Source of the DNA: Aldehydirespirator sp965117015
GTDB taxonomy: Bacteria > Actinomycetota > Acidimicrobiia > Acidimicrobiales > Aldehydirespiratoraceae
Direction: 5' to 3'
DNA: 64,000 bases
Assembly (NCBI GenBank): GCA_965117015.1
Contig: OZ220747.1
Location: 992,001 to 1,056,000, forward strand
Under the pieces are notes generated by a model that searched no databases, had not been told where the DNA came from, and saw only the letters and a list, made by a program, of their open reading frames with translations. The translations under genes and the position numbers were made by a program. Below are positions 9,151-16,858 of this stretch, piece after piece. Within the stretch, counting starts at the first letter, position 1. Each line of letters opens with the position of its first letter.

Positions 9151-9624
9151 GCCCGCCGGCAATCTCACCCCCAAAGTGGCGGAACTGGGCGGCAGCAACG
9201 GAGCCGTCGCCCAGTTCTGCCGCGTCTGCAAGTGGCACACCAGCGAACTTCTATACAAGCAGGTCCGCAGGCCGCTCGGGAAATGGGCCAGTGACGCAGG
9301 CAGATGACGCAGAGACTGTCCGACGTCCGTGATGTGCCGCCTGGCCCCTAGACGAGTTCGCGTCGGCGTAGCCGCCGCTGCTGGGTTGCTGGTAAGCGCC
9401 ATGTGGTTCGCTTGCTGTCCACACAGCCGCGACCGCGCACGCCCTGCGGCCCACGGATGCCGAACCCGGAAATCCCGTGGCAGCCGCCGCCCTCAGTTAA
9501 CACGACGAGACTGAGGGCTCATCGGACTCCTCGCCCTCGTTGCCCGATATCGGCCAGATGATCGGGCTCGCGGCCACGATCGCGCTGCGGCATCGTGACC
9601 CGCCTGCGCCGTTAGCCTCGCCGC
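9151..9624. other. Intergenic stretch without a supported gene
   Basis: 474 bases between the binding-protein gene and the hydrolase gene. Short frames exist on both strands, including a 61-codon plus-strand frame at 9329-9514 with one hydrophobic stretch, but none shows a ribosome site or family resemblance. The only structure seen is a leaderless-type -10 box at its right end. Confidence 0.5.
9613..9618 (+). promoter_or_regulatory. Leaderless-type -10 box TAGCCT
   Basis: TAGCCT ends 6 bases before the GTG at 9625. This places the likely transcription start at or next to the start codon. The same arrangement precedes several other genes in the window. Confidence 0.5.
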
Positions 9625-10512
9625 GTGAGTGGTGGTCCTGCCGGGATGCGGCCGACTTGGGTGTCGGACGAGTTGTATCCCTTTGAGAGTCGCTTCTGCA
9701 CAACGCCCCGCGGCCAGACCATGCACTACGTGGACGAGGGCTCGGGCGAGCCGGTCGTCTTCGTGCACGGCAACCCGGCGTGGTCGTTCGAGTTCCGGCA
9801 GCTGATCGCGGGTCTGCGCTCGGAGTTCCGCTGCGTCGCGCCCGATCACATCGGCTTCGGGCTCTCGTCACGCAGCGACCGCAAGGACGACCACCATCCG
9901 GCCTCGCACGCCGAAGCGTTCGCGGCGCTGCTGGACGATCTGGGCCTGCGGGACGTGACGCTGTACCTGACGGACTGGGGCGGACCGATCGGGCTCGACT
10001 TCGCCCGCCGGAACCCGGATCGCGTCAAGCGGCTGGTCGTCACCAACACCTGGTGCTGGCCCGTGAACCGCGACCCTCACTTCTGGTTCTTCAGCAAGAT
10101 GATGGCGAGCCCGCTGGGGCAGTTCCTCATCAAGCAGGCGAACTTCTTCGTCAACGGCGTCATGCCCAGGGCGGTCGGGAACAAGGACGTGATGACGCCC
10201 GAGGTGATGGAGCACTACCGCAACGCCCAGCCCAGCGCGGCGGCACGCGCCGCCGTCGCCGCGCTGCCCGGTCACATCGTCGGCGCCACTAACTGGCTCC
10301 AGGAGATCTGGCAGGATCGCGCCGCCTTCTGCGGCAAGCCCACGCTCATCTTCTGGGGCGCCAAGGACATCGCCTTCCGGTCGAAGGAGCTCGACCGCTG
10401 GCGATCAGAGCTCGCCGACGTCGAGGTGCACGAGTTCGCTGACTGCGGCCACTTCCTCGCCGAAGAGGCGCCCGAGCGGATCCTGCCGGCCCTACGGACG
10501 TTCCTGGGATAG
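9625..10512 (+). CDS. Alpha/beta hydrolase, haloalkane dehalogenase-like
   Basis: 295 aa, GTG start directly after a TAGCCT box. Alpha/beta-hydrolase fold with the haloalkane dehalogenase pattern: oxyanion-region HGNPAWSF, nucleophile elbow TDWGGPIGL with D117 followed by W118, acid candidate D248 (FWGAKDIAF) and catalytic H276 (DCGHFLAEEAP). In dehalogenases the nucleophile is Asp and the following Trp helps bind halide; both are present, as is the halide-binding Asn of HGNP. Length is normal for the family. Hydrolytic dehalogenation of a haloalkane is the best guess, though proteins with these motifs may be esterases or epoxide-hydrolase-like. It stands alone. Confidence 0.85.
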   Translation: MSGGPAGMRPTWVSDELYPFESRFCTTPRGQTMHYVDEGSGEPVVFVHGNPAWSFEFRQLIAGLRSEFRCVAPDHIGFGLSSRSDRKDDHHPASHAEAFAALLDDLGLRDVTLYLTDWGGPIGLDFARRNPDRVKRLVVTNTWCWPVNRDPHFWFFSKMMASPLGQFLIKQANFFVNGVMPRAVGNKDVMTPEVMEHYRNAQPSAAARAAVAALPGHIVGATNWLQEIWQDRAAFCGKPTLIFWGAKDIAFRSKELDRWRSELADVEVHEFADCGHFLAEEAPERILPALRTFLG

Positions 10513-10536
10513 AAACGCCTGGTGCAATCCCATTTC
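10505..10536 (+). repeat. Left copy of 32-bp direct repeat flanking the DUF1697 gene
   Basis: Begins TGGGATAGAA and ends GCAATCCCATTTC, overlapping the last codons of the hydrolase gene. Matches 11218-11249 with one-base indels only. Each copy contains the inverted arms TGGGAT/ATCCCA. Confidence 0.7.
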
Positions 10537-10610
10537 GCCATTGTTCACTCTCACGGCTAGTTGCCCACGCATAAGTCAGCGCTGAGGCAGCGGCGCATGC
10601 CTTGGAGAGT

Positions 10611-10616
10611 TACGGT
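10611..10616 (+). promoter_or_regulatory. Leaderless-type -10 box TACGGT
   Basis: TACGGT ends 8 bases before the GTG at 10625. Confidence 0.35.
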
Positions 10617-10624
10617 CACCGGCC

Positions 10625-11191
10625 GTGGCGAGGGCGAACTATGTGGCGCTGCTGCGGGGCATCAATGTGGGCGGCAAGAACATCGTCCGCATGGCCGACC
10701 TGCGGGCCGCGTTCGAGGACGCCGGGTACGCATCGGTCAGCACCTACATCCAGTCCGGCAACGTGCTATTCGAGTCAGACGGGCCGCCGGCAGCGCTGGA
10801 ACGCGACATCGAGACGATGCTCGAAAGCGCCTTCGGCCTGTCTCTCGTCGTGGTGGTGCGCTCGCACCGGCAACTCCGCAACGTCGTCACCCGAGCACCG
10901 GACGGGTTCGGCGCTGCGCCCGACATCCATCACTCCGATGTGATCTTCCTGAAGGCGCCGCTGACGAGCCGTCAAGCGCTGCAAGCCGTCGAGTTGCGCG
11001 ACGGCGTCGACCAGGCATGGCCCGGCACCGGGGTGCTCTACTTCTCGCGTCTAAGCGAGCGGTTGTCGCAGAGCCGCATAAGCCGGATCGCCAGCACCCC
11101 TGAGTACCAGAACATGACCATCCGCAACTGGAGGACAACAACCAGGCTGCTGAGCCTTCTAGACGAGCGAAGCACCGCTCAGGGCGCTTAG
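10625..11191 (+). CDS. DUF1697 family protein
   Basis: 188 aa, GTG start. The N-terminus YVALLRGINVGGKNIVRMAD and the following TYIQSGNVLFES are diagnostic of DUF1697, a family of small cytosolic proteins of unknown function. Length is normal. A TACGGT box lies 8 bases before the start. The gene is bracketed by 32-bp direct repeats (10505-10536 and 11218-11249), which suggests it was inserted or duplicated as a unit. The neighbour downstream is another small conserved protein (DUF2461). No function is assigned. Confidence 0.88.
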   Translation: MARANYVALLRGINVGGKNIVRMADLRAAFEDAGYASVSTYIQSGNVLFESDGPPAALERDIETMLESAFGLSLVVVVRSHRQLRNVVTRAPDGFGAAPDIHHSDVIFLKAPLTSRQALQAVELRDGVDQAWPGTGVLYFSRLSERLSQSRISRIASTPEYQNMTIRNWRTTTRLLSLLDERSTAQGA

Positions 11192-11217
11192 GACAAGAAC
11201 CCGCGCGGACGCGTACG

Positions 11218-11249
11218 TGGGATAGAACGCTGTGGTGCAATCCCATTTC
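11218..11249 (+). repeat. Right copy of 32-bp direct repeat
   Basis: Same sequence as 10505-10536 except for small indels. It contains the GTG start codons and first codons of the DUF2461 gene, so the left copy may be a decayed duplicate of this gene's 5' end. Confidence 0.7.
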
Positions 11250-11918
11250 ACAGCCGAGTTGTTCGAGTTCCTGCTCGAGTTGCGGGCGAACAACAACCGC
11301 GAGTGGTTCGGTGCGAACAAGGGCCGCTACGAGCAGCACCTCAAGGAGCCGCTACTGGCGTTCATCGAGGACTTCGAGCCCTACCTGCACTCGATCAGCG
11401 AGCACTTCGTGGCCGATACCCGAGCCAACGGCGGCTCCATGTTCCGCATCTACCGCGACGTGCGCTTCTCCAAGGACAAGACGCCCTACAAGACCCAGGC
11501 CGCGGTCCAGTTCCGCCACCAGGCCGGCAAGTCGGTCCACGCGCCCGGCTTCTACCTGCATCTGGCCCCCGGCGAGGTCTTCGCAGGGGTCGGCCTGTGG
11601 CGGCCCGACACAGCCGCGCTGGGACGGATCCGCGAGCGAATCGTGGCCGATCCAGCCGGCTGGGAGGCGGCGGTCACCGATCCCGGGTTCGCCGAGGAGT
11701 TCGACCTGGAGGGGGACTCGCTGAAGCGCCCGCCCAAGGGATTCGATCCCGAGCACCCGCTCGTCGAGGACCTCAAACGCAAGGACCACGTGGCCACCTG
11801 CATATTCGACGAGGAGGAGGTCACCCAACCGGGGTTCATCGACGACTTCGCGGACGCCTGCCGCACGGCCTCGCCCTACATGGAGTTTCTGACACAAGCC
11901 GTGGGCCTGCCGTACTGA
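11232..11918 (+). CDS. DUF2461 family protein
   Basis: 228 aa, GTG start (a second GTG follows immediately). Family features are FLLELRANNNREWFGANKGR near the N-terminus, FRIYRDVRFSKDKTPYKT in the middle and FYLHLAPGEVFAGVGLWRP after it, typical of the DUF2461/TIGR02453 family of unknown function found across bacteria. Length is normal for the family. The first codons lie in the right-hand copy of the 32-bp repeat. No partner gene is evident: the gene is followed by a 232-base gap. Confidence 0.9.
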   Translation: MVQSHFTAELFEFLLELRANNNREWFGANKGRYEQHLKEPLLAFIEDFEPYLHSISEHFVADTRANGGSMFRIYRDVRFSKDKTPYKTQAAVQFRHQAGKSVHAPGFYLHLAPGEVFAGVGLWRPDTAALGRIRERIVADPAGWEAAVTDPGFAEEFDLEGDSLKRPPKGFDPEHPLVEDLKRKDHVATCIFDEEEVTQPGFIDDFADACRTASPYMEFLTQAVGLPY

Positions 11919-12025
11919 GGGGGCGGTCAGCACCGCTACGAGCCGGCCGACCGACCGCGTAGCCGCCCGCGGCAGGTCGCACCGCATGTGTCGTTGATGT
12001 TGAATAATTGACAGTGAATATGGTG

Positions 12026-12054
12026 TTGACACGAAGTTGATCGTCATGTAGCTT
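12026..12054 (+). promoter_or_regulatory. Candidate sigma70-type promoter
   Basis: TTGACA at 12026-12031 and TAGCTT at 12049-12054 are separated by 17 bases, in an AT-rich patch about 100 bases before the next gene. A second TTGACA lies at 12008-12013. This is the best consensus -35 in the window. Confidence 0.45.
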
Positions 12055-12150
12055 CATGAGCGAGCTTCGCTTGCCGGGCTTCGTCGGCAGCCAATCGAGA
12101 ACACGACCGCCCTGCTGCTGCAACGGCCGTCAGCCCGAGACGAGGCTCCG

Positions 12151-12621
12151 ATGACCACTACATCCGCCATCCCCGCCGCCGAAGCGGCACCCCACATGGC
12201 CGACCCTCCCGACACCGAAGCCCAAGCCCCGCCGCAGCCGATGCCGGCCGCGCGGGCCAAGGCCTCAACAGGAAGACCCCGCCTGCGCGACCAGGCCGCA
12301 GAGAACCCCCTACTCACCCTCTTCGGCACGACCATCATCGCGCTGCTCGTGTTCACCCTCGGCACCACGAACCTCCGCATCAGCGACACCAACGACCGGA
12401 TCGACCGCCTCGAGGACCGATTCGACCGCCTCGAAAACCGGGTCATCGAAATGGACCGCAATCTGACCGCGCAGATCGTCGAGTTGGACCGCAAGCTGAC
12501 CGCGCTGATCGCCCACCTCAACGCCACCGCAGCGGTGGACGCCGCCCTCGAGGGTCGGCTCCTGCCGTCCGACGTCGGCGACCGCGACTCCCAGCCCGAC
12601 CGCGAGCCACCAGACGGCTGA
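12151..12621 (+). CDS. Small single-pass membrane protein with coiled coil
   Basis: 156 aa, ATG start. Residues 1-50 are Pro/Ala-rich and probably disordered. One hydrophobic helix follows (about 53-71, NPLLTLFGTTIIALLVFTL), then about 65 residues of heptad-like coiled coil (RIDRLEDRFDRLENRVIEMD and similar), ending in an acidic tail. No enzyme motif is present. The architecture resembles the two small proteins at 62466-63026, though sequence similarity is limited to the charged heptads (RIDRLE). Such proteins may be membrane-tethered scaffolds, but no function is known. It has its own candidate promoter and precedes the alkylation-repair block, with no sign of co-transcription. Confidence 0.7.
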   Translation: MTTTSAIPAAEAAPHMADPPDTEAQAPPQPMPAARAKASTGRPRLRDQAAENPLLTLFGTTIIALLVFTLGTTNLRISDTNDRIDRLEDRFDRLENRVIEMDRNLTAQIVELDRKLTALIAHLNATAAVDAALEGRLLPSDVGDRDSQPDREPPDG

Positions 12622-12649
12622 GCCTTCAAGTGCCTGCCGTGCTGAGAGA

Positions 12650-12745
12650 ATGTCCATACGCGCCGCCGAAAGAGAAGGCGGCGTGCGTCGGACATTCCCG
12701 GACATGTCTTCAGCGTTCTGTGTAGATGTCCGTTCTTGTCCGACA
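12650..12745 (+). promoter_or_regulatory. Cluster of GGACAT/ATGTCC operator-like half-sites
   Basis: Half-sites occur at 12650-12655 (ATGTCC), 12690-12695 and 12700-12705 (GGACAT twice, 10 bp apart), and 12726-12731 and 12736-12741 (ATGTCC, TTGTCC, again 10 bp apart). The two pairs form a large inverted repeat with 13 of 17 positions matching. They lie just before the Ada/AlkA-type gene, whose AraC-type domain could be the binding protein. Confidence 0.5.
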
Positions 12746-12775
12746 TGGGCGGTGCGGAGACGGCACACTGGGTGT

Positions 12776-14284
12776 GTGCGATACGGGGCGATGCAAGTGG
12801 AGGCGGTCTCCACCACCGGCATCTACTGCCGGGCCGAGTGCTCGGCCACGCCGCTAGCCCGCAACACCGCTCCATACCCCAGCTCGGTCGCCGCCGAGGC
12901 CGCCGGCTACCGGCCCTGCCTGCGGTGCCGGCCCGAGCGCAGAGCCGGATCACTAGCGGGCCTCGATGCTCCCGAACCGGTGGCCGCCGCGCTGCTGCGC
13001 ATCACCGACGGCTTCCTCGACGATCACGACGAGCGGGCACTCGCCTCCCACGTGGGCTACAGCGCCCGGCACCTGCGGCGACTGTTCGAACTGCACGTCG
13101 GCGCCACGCCGAGCGCCATCGCTCGATCCCGGCGCGCCCACTTCGCCCGCCGGCTGATCGACGAGACCGACCTGCCGTTCGACGCCATCGCGAGGGCGGC
13201 CGGTCTAGGCGGGCCGCGGCAGCTGCACCGGGCCATGACCTCACTCTTCGGGTTCACGCCCAGCCAACTGCGCTCGAAGCGCGGGCGGGGCGAACGGCCC
13301 GGCGTCGACGGCGGCCTGGCACTGTCTGTCCCCTACATGGCGCCCTTCGACTTCAGCGCGTTCCTGGCCCACCACGCTCCACGTGCGATACCCGGCGTGG
13401 AAACCGCCAACGGCACCTATGTGCGCTCCATCAGCGTGTGCGGTCACGGCGGCGTCGCCGAAGTGGACGACGCGTCCGACGGCGAGCATCTGCGGCTGCG
13501 GCTGCACCTGCCCACCTACGACTCGATCATCGACGACGTGCACCGCGCCCGCGCCCTGCTCGGCACCGACGCCGACCCTGACCGTCCGGCCGTGCTGGAC
13601 GACGATCCGGTCATCGGTCCGCTGATGCGAGCAGCACCCGGCTTGCGTGTGCCGCGATCTTGGGACCGGTTCGAGACGGTCATCAGGATCGTGGCCGGTC
13701 AGCAGGTCTCGGTAGCCGCGGCGTCGACAATGTGCGGCCGCATCGCCCGGCGTCTCGGCGTTCCTCTCAGCGTCGCCGATACGACCGGCAACGAAACGGC
13801 AGGCAACCGGCCATCGCGAGCCCAGCACCGGCCGCCCTCGGACCCCTTCCCCACCCACCTTTTCCCCAGCGCGGCCGCGCTGGCCGATGCAGGAGCCCGC
13901 GGCCTCGCCGGGCTGGGGTTCACGCAACGCCGGATCGACACGATCATCGGCGTCGCACGGGCCGTGTCCGGCGGTGATCTCGACCTGGAGGCCGCCCACA
14001 GCCTCGACGACACCGTGGCGCAACTGTGCCAACTCGAAGGAATCGGTCCGTGGAGCGCTCATCTCATCGCCATGCGGGTCTTCGGCCACGACGACGCCTT
14101 CCCGGCATCGGACCTGGGGCTGCGGCGCGCCGTCGCTCATCTCACCGGGCAGCCGTGCAGCCCCCGTGAACTGCAGGCACGGGCCGAGTCCTGGCGTCCG
14201 TACCGTTCCTGGGCCGCGCAGCATCTGTGGAGCGCGGCCGCAGGCTCGTACCGTCCACTCCCGTCCAACCACCGGCCCGATTGA
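12776..14284 (+). CDS. Ada/AraC/AlkA-type alkylation-response protein and DNA-3-methyladenine glycosylase
   Basis: 502 aa from GTG 12776; an in-frame ATG at 12650 would add 42 residues, but that stretch holds operator-like repeats. Domains: Ada-type zinc domain (about 1-55) with TTGIYCRAECS and RPCLRCRPER supplying four Cys, an AraC-type helix-turn-helix region (about 60-155), AlkA N-terminal domain (about 175-265), and a helix-hairpin-helix glycosylase domain (about 270-495). The hairpin is LEGIGPWSAHLIAM, with catalytic D446 in FPASDLGLRRA. It should excise alkylated bases and may activate repair genes after methyl transfer to Cys. The zinc domain starts abruptly: the segment usually before TTGIYC (DARFDG-like) is shortened, so methyl-acceptor function is uncertain. 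Ogt follows after 46 bases. Confidence 0.88.
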   Translation: MRYGAMQVEAVSTTGIYCRAECSATPLARNTAPYPSSVAAEAAGYRPCLRCRPERRAGSLAGLDAPEPVAAALLRITDGFLDDHDERALASHVGYSARHLRRLFELHVGATPSAIARSRRAHFARRLIDETDLPFDAIARAAGLGGPRQLHRAMTSLFGFTPSQLRSKRGRGERPGVDGGLALSVPYMAPFDFSAFLAHHAPRAIPGVETANGTYVRSISVCGHGGVAEVDDASDGEHLRLRLHLPTYDSIIDDVHRARALLGTDADPDRPAVLDDDPVIGPLMRAAPGLRVPRSWDRFETVIRIVAGQQVSVAAASTMCGRIARRLGVPLSVADTTGNETAGNRPSRAQHRPPSDPFPTHLFPSAAALADAGARGLAGLGFTQRRIDTIIGVARAVSGGDLDLEAAHSLDDTVAQLCQLEGIGPWSAHLIAMRVFGHDDAFPASDLGLRRAVAHLTGQPCSPRELQARAESWRPYRSWAAQHLWSAAAGSYRPLPSNHRPD

Positions 14285-14330
14285 CCGGGTTCCGTCAGCC
14301 CACATCCCGACCGGCAAGGAGAGCAACACC

Positions 14331-14834
14331 ATGAGCCGCGCACAGAACGACACACATTGGCACACCACCATCGACAGCCCGATCGGGCCGCTCGGCCTGG
14401 TGGCCACCGACCGGGGACTGCGGGCCGTGAGCTGGAGGGGTGAGGAGACCTCGGTCGAGCTGCCGTCCGACATGCTCGACGGCTCGGATCACCCGGTCCT
14501 CGCCCGGGCAGCCGCGCAGCTCGCCGAGTACTTCCGCGGGGACCGCACCAGCTTCGACCTCCCCCTCGATCTGCGCGGCACCGAATTCCAGGTAGCCGCC
14601 TGGCGGGCACTTGGCGACATCCCCTACGGCAGCACCCGCAGCTACGGCGAGCAGGCCGCGCTGATCGGTCGACCCAAGGCGGTTCGGGCCGTGGGGCAGG
14701 CCAACGGCCGCAATCCCGTGCCGATCGTGTTGCCGTGCCACCGGGTGATCGGAGCCAACGGCTCGCTCGTCGGGTTCGGCGGCGGGCTGGACACCAAGAC
14801 GCTGCTGCTGCAACACGAGGGGGCCCTGGACTGA
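14331..14834 (+). CDS. ogt: Methylated-DNA-protein-cysteine methyltransferase
   Basis: 167 aa, ATG with AAGGAGAG ribosome site. Removes O6-methylguanine (and O4-methylthymine) damage by one-step transfer to its own cysteine. The active-site motif IVLPCHRVIGANGSLVGFGG gives acceptor C136, and GTEFQVAAWRALGDIPYGST plus RPKAVRAVGQANGRNP form the DNA-binding helix-turn-helix and Arg finger. Length is normal. It follows the Ada/AlkA-type gene by 46 bases on the same strand, making a two-gene alkylation-repair unit probably governed by the upstream operator cluster. Confidence 0.95.
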   Translation: MSRAQNDTHWHTTIDSPIGPLGLVATDRGLRAVSWRGEETSVELPSDMLDGSDHPVLARAAAQLAEYFRGDRTSFDLPLDLRGTEFQVAAWRALGDIPYGSTRSYGEQAALIGRPKAVRAVGQANGRNPVPIVLPCHRVIGANGSLVGFGGGLDTKTLLLQHEGALD

Positions 14835-14871
14835 CGGTGGCGGACTGTCACCCAGGTTGACGATGCCTCAG

Positions 14872-14877
14872 TAGTGT
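14872..14877 (+). promoter_or_regulatory. Leaderless-type -10 box TAGTGT
   Basis: TAGTGT ends 7 bases before the GTG at 14885 and almost touches the GTG at 14879, favouring 14885 as the methylase start. Confidence 0.45.
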
Positions 14878-14884
14878 CGTGGCG

Positions 14885-15805
14885 GTGAGCGACGCCGCCG
14901 AGGTGCGAACAGCCAGCAGGGAACGCACCGGCCGCGAATTGACTCCCTGCCGACCGCTGCTCAAATGGCCGGGCGGGAAGCGGTCCGAACTGCCGCTCAT
15001 CGCACCCCGGATACCCGAGCATTCACGCTACTTCGAGCCCTTCTTCGGCGGCGGAAGCGTCTACTTCGATGCCATCGACGCCGAGTCCCATGCCAACGAC
15101 CTCCATCCCGACCTGATGGAGTTCTACCGCTGCGTCAAGCACAACGATGAGCGGTTCTTCGAGCACCTGTACTCCATCGTCGAAGATTGGGAGTTCGCCT
15201 CACTCGCCGGAAGAGACGCCATCTACTACGAATGCAGGAAGCGGTACAACGCATCCCCTCCCACAACCGTTCAGCGCGCCGCCGACTTCTTCCTCCTAAG
15301 GGAGCTGGCCTACGGAGGAATGTTCCGCGTCAATGCAAACGGTCACTTCAACGTCCCGTTCGGGCGGGCCTACGCCAAGAACAAGAAGCTGCGCGAGAAG
15401 GTGGACCATCTTCGCTCCGACGAGGTGGTGGCCAAGATGGAGCGCCTCAATCTGTCGGCTCTCGACTTCGCCGACTTCTTGGACTGCTTCGAGTTCTGCC
15501 AACAGGACTTCATGTTCGTCGATCCGCCTTACGACTCATCGTTCTCCAAGTACGACACTCTCGACTTCTCCGAACAAGACCAACGACGTCTGGCCGAGGC
15601 TCTGATGAAGTTCGCGGGACGATTCATGCTGGTCTGCAAGGCGACGCCGCTCATCGAGGACCTGTACCACGGTGTCGAACACTTGCGAGTGCACCACTAC
15701 GAGTACCAGTACAAGTTCAACATCAAAGGCCGCTTCTCGCGGTCGTCCACCCACGCGATGATCACCAACTATGAAGCCGCTCCCGCCGGGAGAGAGGCGA
15801 GCTGA
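14885..15805 (+). CDS. DNA adenine methylase (Dam/D12 class N6-adenine methyltransferase)
   Basis: 306 aa from GTG 14885, chosen because a TAGTGT box lies 7 bases upstream; GTG 14879 would add two residues. The N-terminal PLLKWPGGKR and FEPFFGGGSVYFDA are the AdoMet-binding motifs of D12-class methylases, and FVDPPYDSSF (DPPY at 213-216) is the catalytic motif IV for N6-adenine. NANGHFNVPFGRA is also typical of Dam-like enzymes. No restriction endonuclease or specificity subunit lies nearby, so it is a solitary methylase; its target is unknown (GATC is the classical Dam site). It follows two alkylation-repair genes and precedes a luciferase-like gene by 18 bases. Confidence 0.92.
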   Translation: MSDAAEVRTASRERTGRELTPCRPLLKWPGGKRSELPLIAPRIPEHSRYFEPFFGGGSVYFDAIDAESHANDLHPDLMEFYRCVKHNDERFFEHLYSIVEDWEFASLAGRDAIYYECRKRYNASPPTTVQRAADFFLLRELAYGGMFRVNANGHFNVPFGRAYAKNKKLREKVDHLRSDEVVAKMERLNLSALDFADFLDCFEFCQQDFMFVDPPYDSSFSKYDTLDFSEQDQRRLAEALMKFAGRFMLVCKATPLIEDLYHGVEHLRVHHYEYQYKFNIKGRFSRSSTHAMITNYEAAPAGREAS

Positions 15806-15823
15806 CGATGCACCGGAGTTGAT

Positions 15824-16648
15824 GTGCGTATCGGGATCTCGCCGTTCGCCACCACACGGGAGACCACGCTCGAGCTGAGCCGGATCGCCGTGGAGGGCGG
15901 CCTCGACACGCTCTGGCTCGGCGACGGCTACCTCGCCAACCCCGACTTCACCGGATGGGCCGGCGCGATGGAGAGCCTGGCCGAGCTGGCGTGGCTGGCC
16001 GGGCGGTATCCCACCGCCCGGGTCGGCATCGCGGCCGCGATTCTCCCGCTGCGCGATCCTTCGTGGCTCGCCAAGCAGGCCAACACGCTCCACCGGATGG
16101 CGGGCGGCGGGTTCGTCCTCGTCGTCACGCCCGGGTTCTGGGCCCATGACCTCCAAGCGAGGGGCATCGCCTTCGACGATCGGGCCAAGGTCTTCGACGC
16201 GGGCCTGGCCGACCTCCGCCGGCTGCTCCTCGACGAGACGCTGTCCCCAGGACCGGCCGACTCCGGCCCGCCGCCGGTGTGGCTGGCTGGAGCGGCTGCG
16301 ACCATGGCCCGGGCCGCGGCGCTGGGTCTGCCCTTCCTGTCCTCGCGGGCCACCCCCGACGAACTGGGCCCCGTCGCCCGGCGGTTCTTCGACGCGGGCG
16401 GGGAGTTCCTCGCTCACCGGACCCGGCTCGAATACGGCGAACACGATGTGACCGGCGACGTCGTCGACTGGCACGCCATCACCGGCTCAACCGGCGAGCT
16501 CGTCGACACCCTAGGCCGATACGCCGAGCTGGGCGTCGGGGACCTCTCGATCATCCCCGGCCAGGACGATGCCAGCTCGCTGCGAACCGTCGAGATCCTC
16601 GCCACCGAGGTGCTGCCGCAGCTGCCGGAGGCCGGTGACTGTACGTAG
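15824..16648 (+). CDS. Luciferase-like (LLM class) flavin/F420-dependent oxidoreductase
   Basis: 274 aa, GTG start 18 bases after the methylase gene. Luciferase-like monooxygenase fold, using FMN or, more often in Actinobacteria, F420. Visible features are the first strand (MRIGISPFATT), GLDTLWLGDGYLANPDFTG, RVGIAAAILPLRDPSWLAKQ (typically TGVLLLPLRHPV in the family) and PVWLAGAAATMARAAALG, the conserved PIWIGG-like strand. Slightly short for the family because of a compact middle region. It may be co-transcribed with the methylase, but a functional link is not evident. Substrate and cofactor are not determined by sequence. Confidence 0.82.
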   Translation: MRIGISPFATTRETTLELSRIAVEGGLDTLWLGDGYLANPDFTGWAGAMESLAELAWLAGRYPTARVGIAAAILPLRDPSWLAKQANTLHRMAGGGFVLVVTPGFWAHDLQARGIAFDDRAKVFDAGLADLRRLLLDETLSPGPADSGPPPVWLAGAAATMARAAALGLPFLSSRATPDELGPVARRFFDAGGEFLAHRTRLEYGEHDVTGDVVDWHAITGSTGELVDTLGRYAELGVGDLSIIPGQDDASSLRTVEILATEVLPQLPEAGDCT

Positions 16649-16661
16649 CGGTGACTGTCTG

Positions 16662-16692
16662 TTGACCGAATTTCCTGGACAATTTCTCATAT
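16662..16692 (+). promoter_or_regulatory. Weak candidate promoter before the subtilase locus
   Basis: TTGACC (16662-16667) and TCATAT (16687-16692), 19 bases apart, in a short AT-rich patch between the luciferase-like gene and the SwmB-tail frame. Confidence 0.3.
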
Positions 16693-16753
16693 CAGAGCTT
16701 CACAGGTAGAATTCCACATCGGCGCGGCTTAGGAGAAGTAGCGCAATGCAACG

Positions 16754-16858
16754 ATGTGTGAAGGTGCAGGCGTCAGCTATGACGGCGGCCTCCACGACAC
16801 CGACGGCACCGCAGTAGAGAACTTCACCACCACATTGACGACGACGGAGCGGAACTGA
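16754..16858 (+). pseudogene. Remnant of a SwmB-type C-terminus (or 34-aa small frame)
   Basis: The frame from ATG 16754 reads 34 residues ending HDTDGTAVENFTTTLTTTERN. This matches the last residues of the 1204-aa subtilase (HDNDGTPVADFTTTLTTTERS), including the preceding VSY. Its TGA overlaps the ATG of the next gene (ATGA). Nothing before it reads as the rest of a SwmB protein, so it looks like the stub of an earlier gene copy lost by deletion. A translated small peptide is possible because AGGAGAAG lies about 20 bases upstream. Confidence 0.7.

Noticed and set aside
9329..9514. Short plus-strand frame (61 codons) in the 474-base gap
   Set aside because: One hydrophobic stretch only, no ribosome site or -10 box at the right distance, Arg-rich tail typical of non-coding GC-rich DNA.
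10505..11249. Insertion sequence around the DUF1697 gene
   Set aside because: Direct, not inverted, terminal repeats and no transposase; left as an unexplained duplication.
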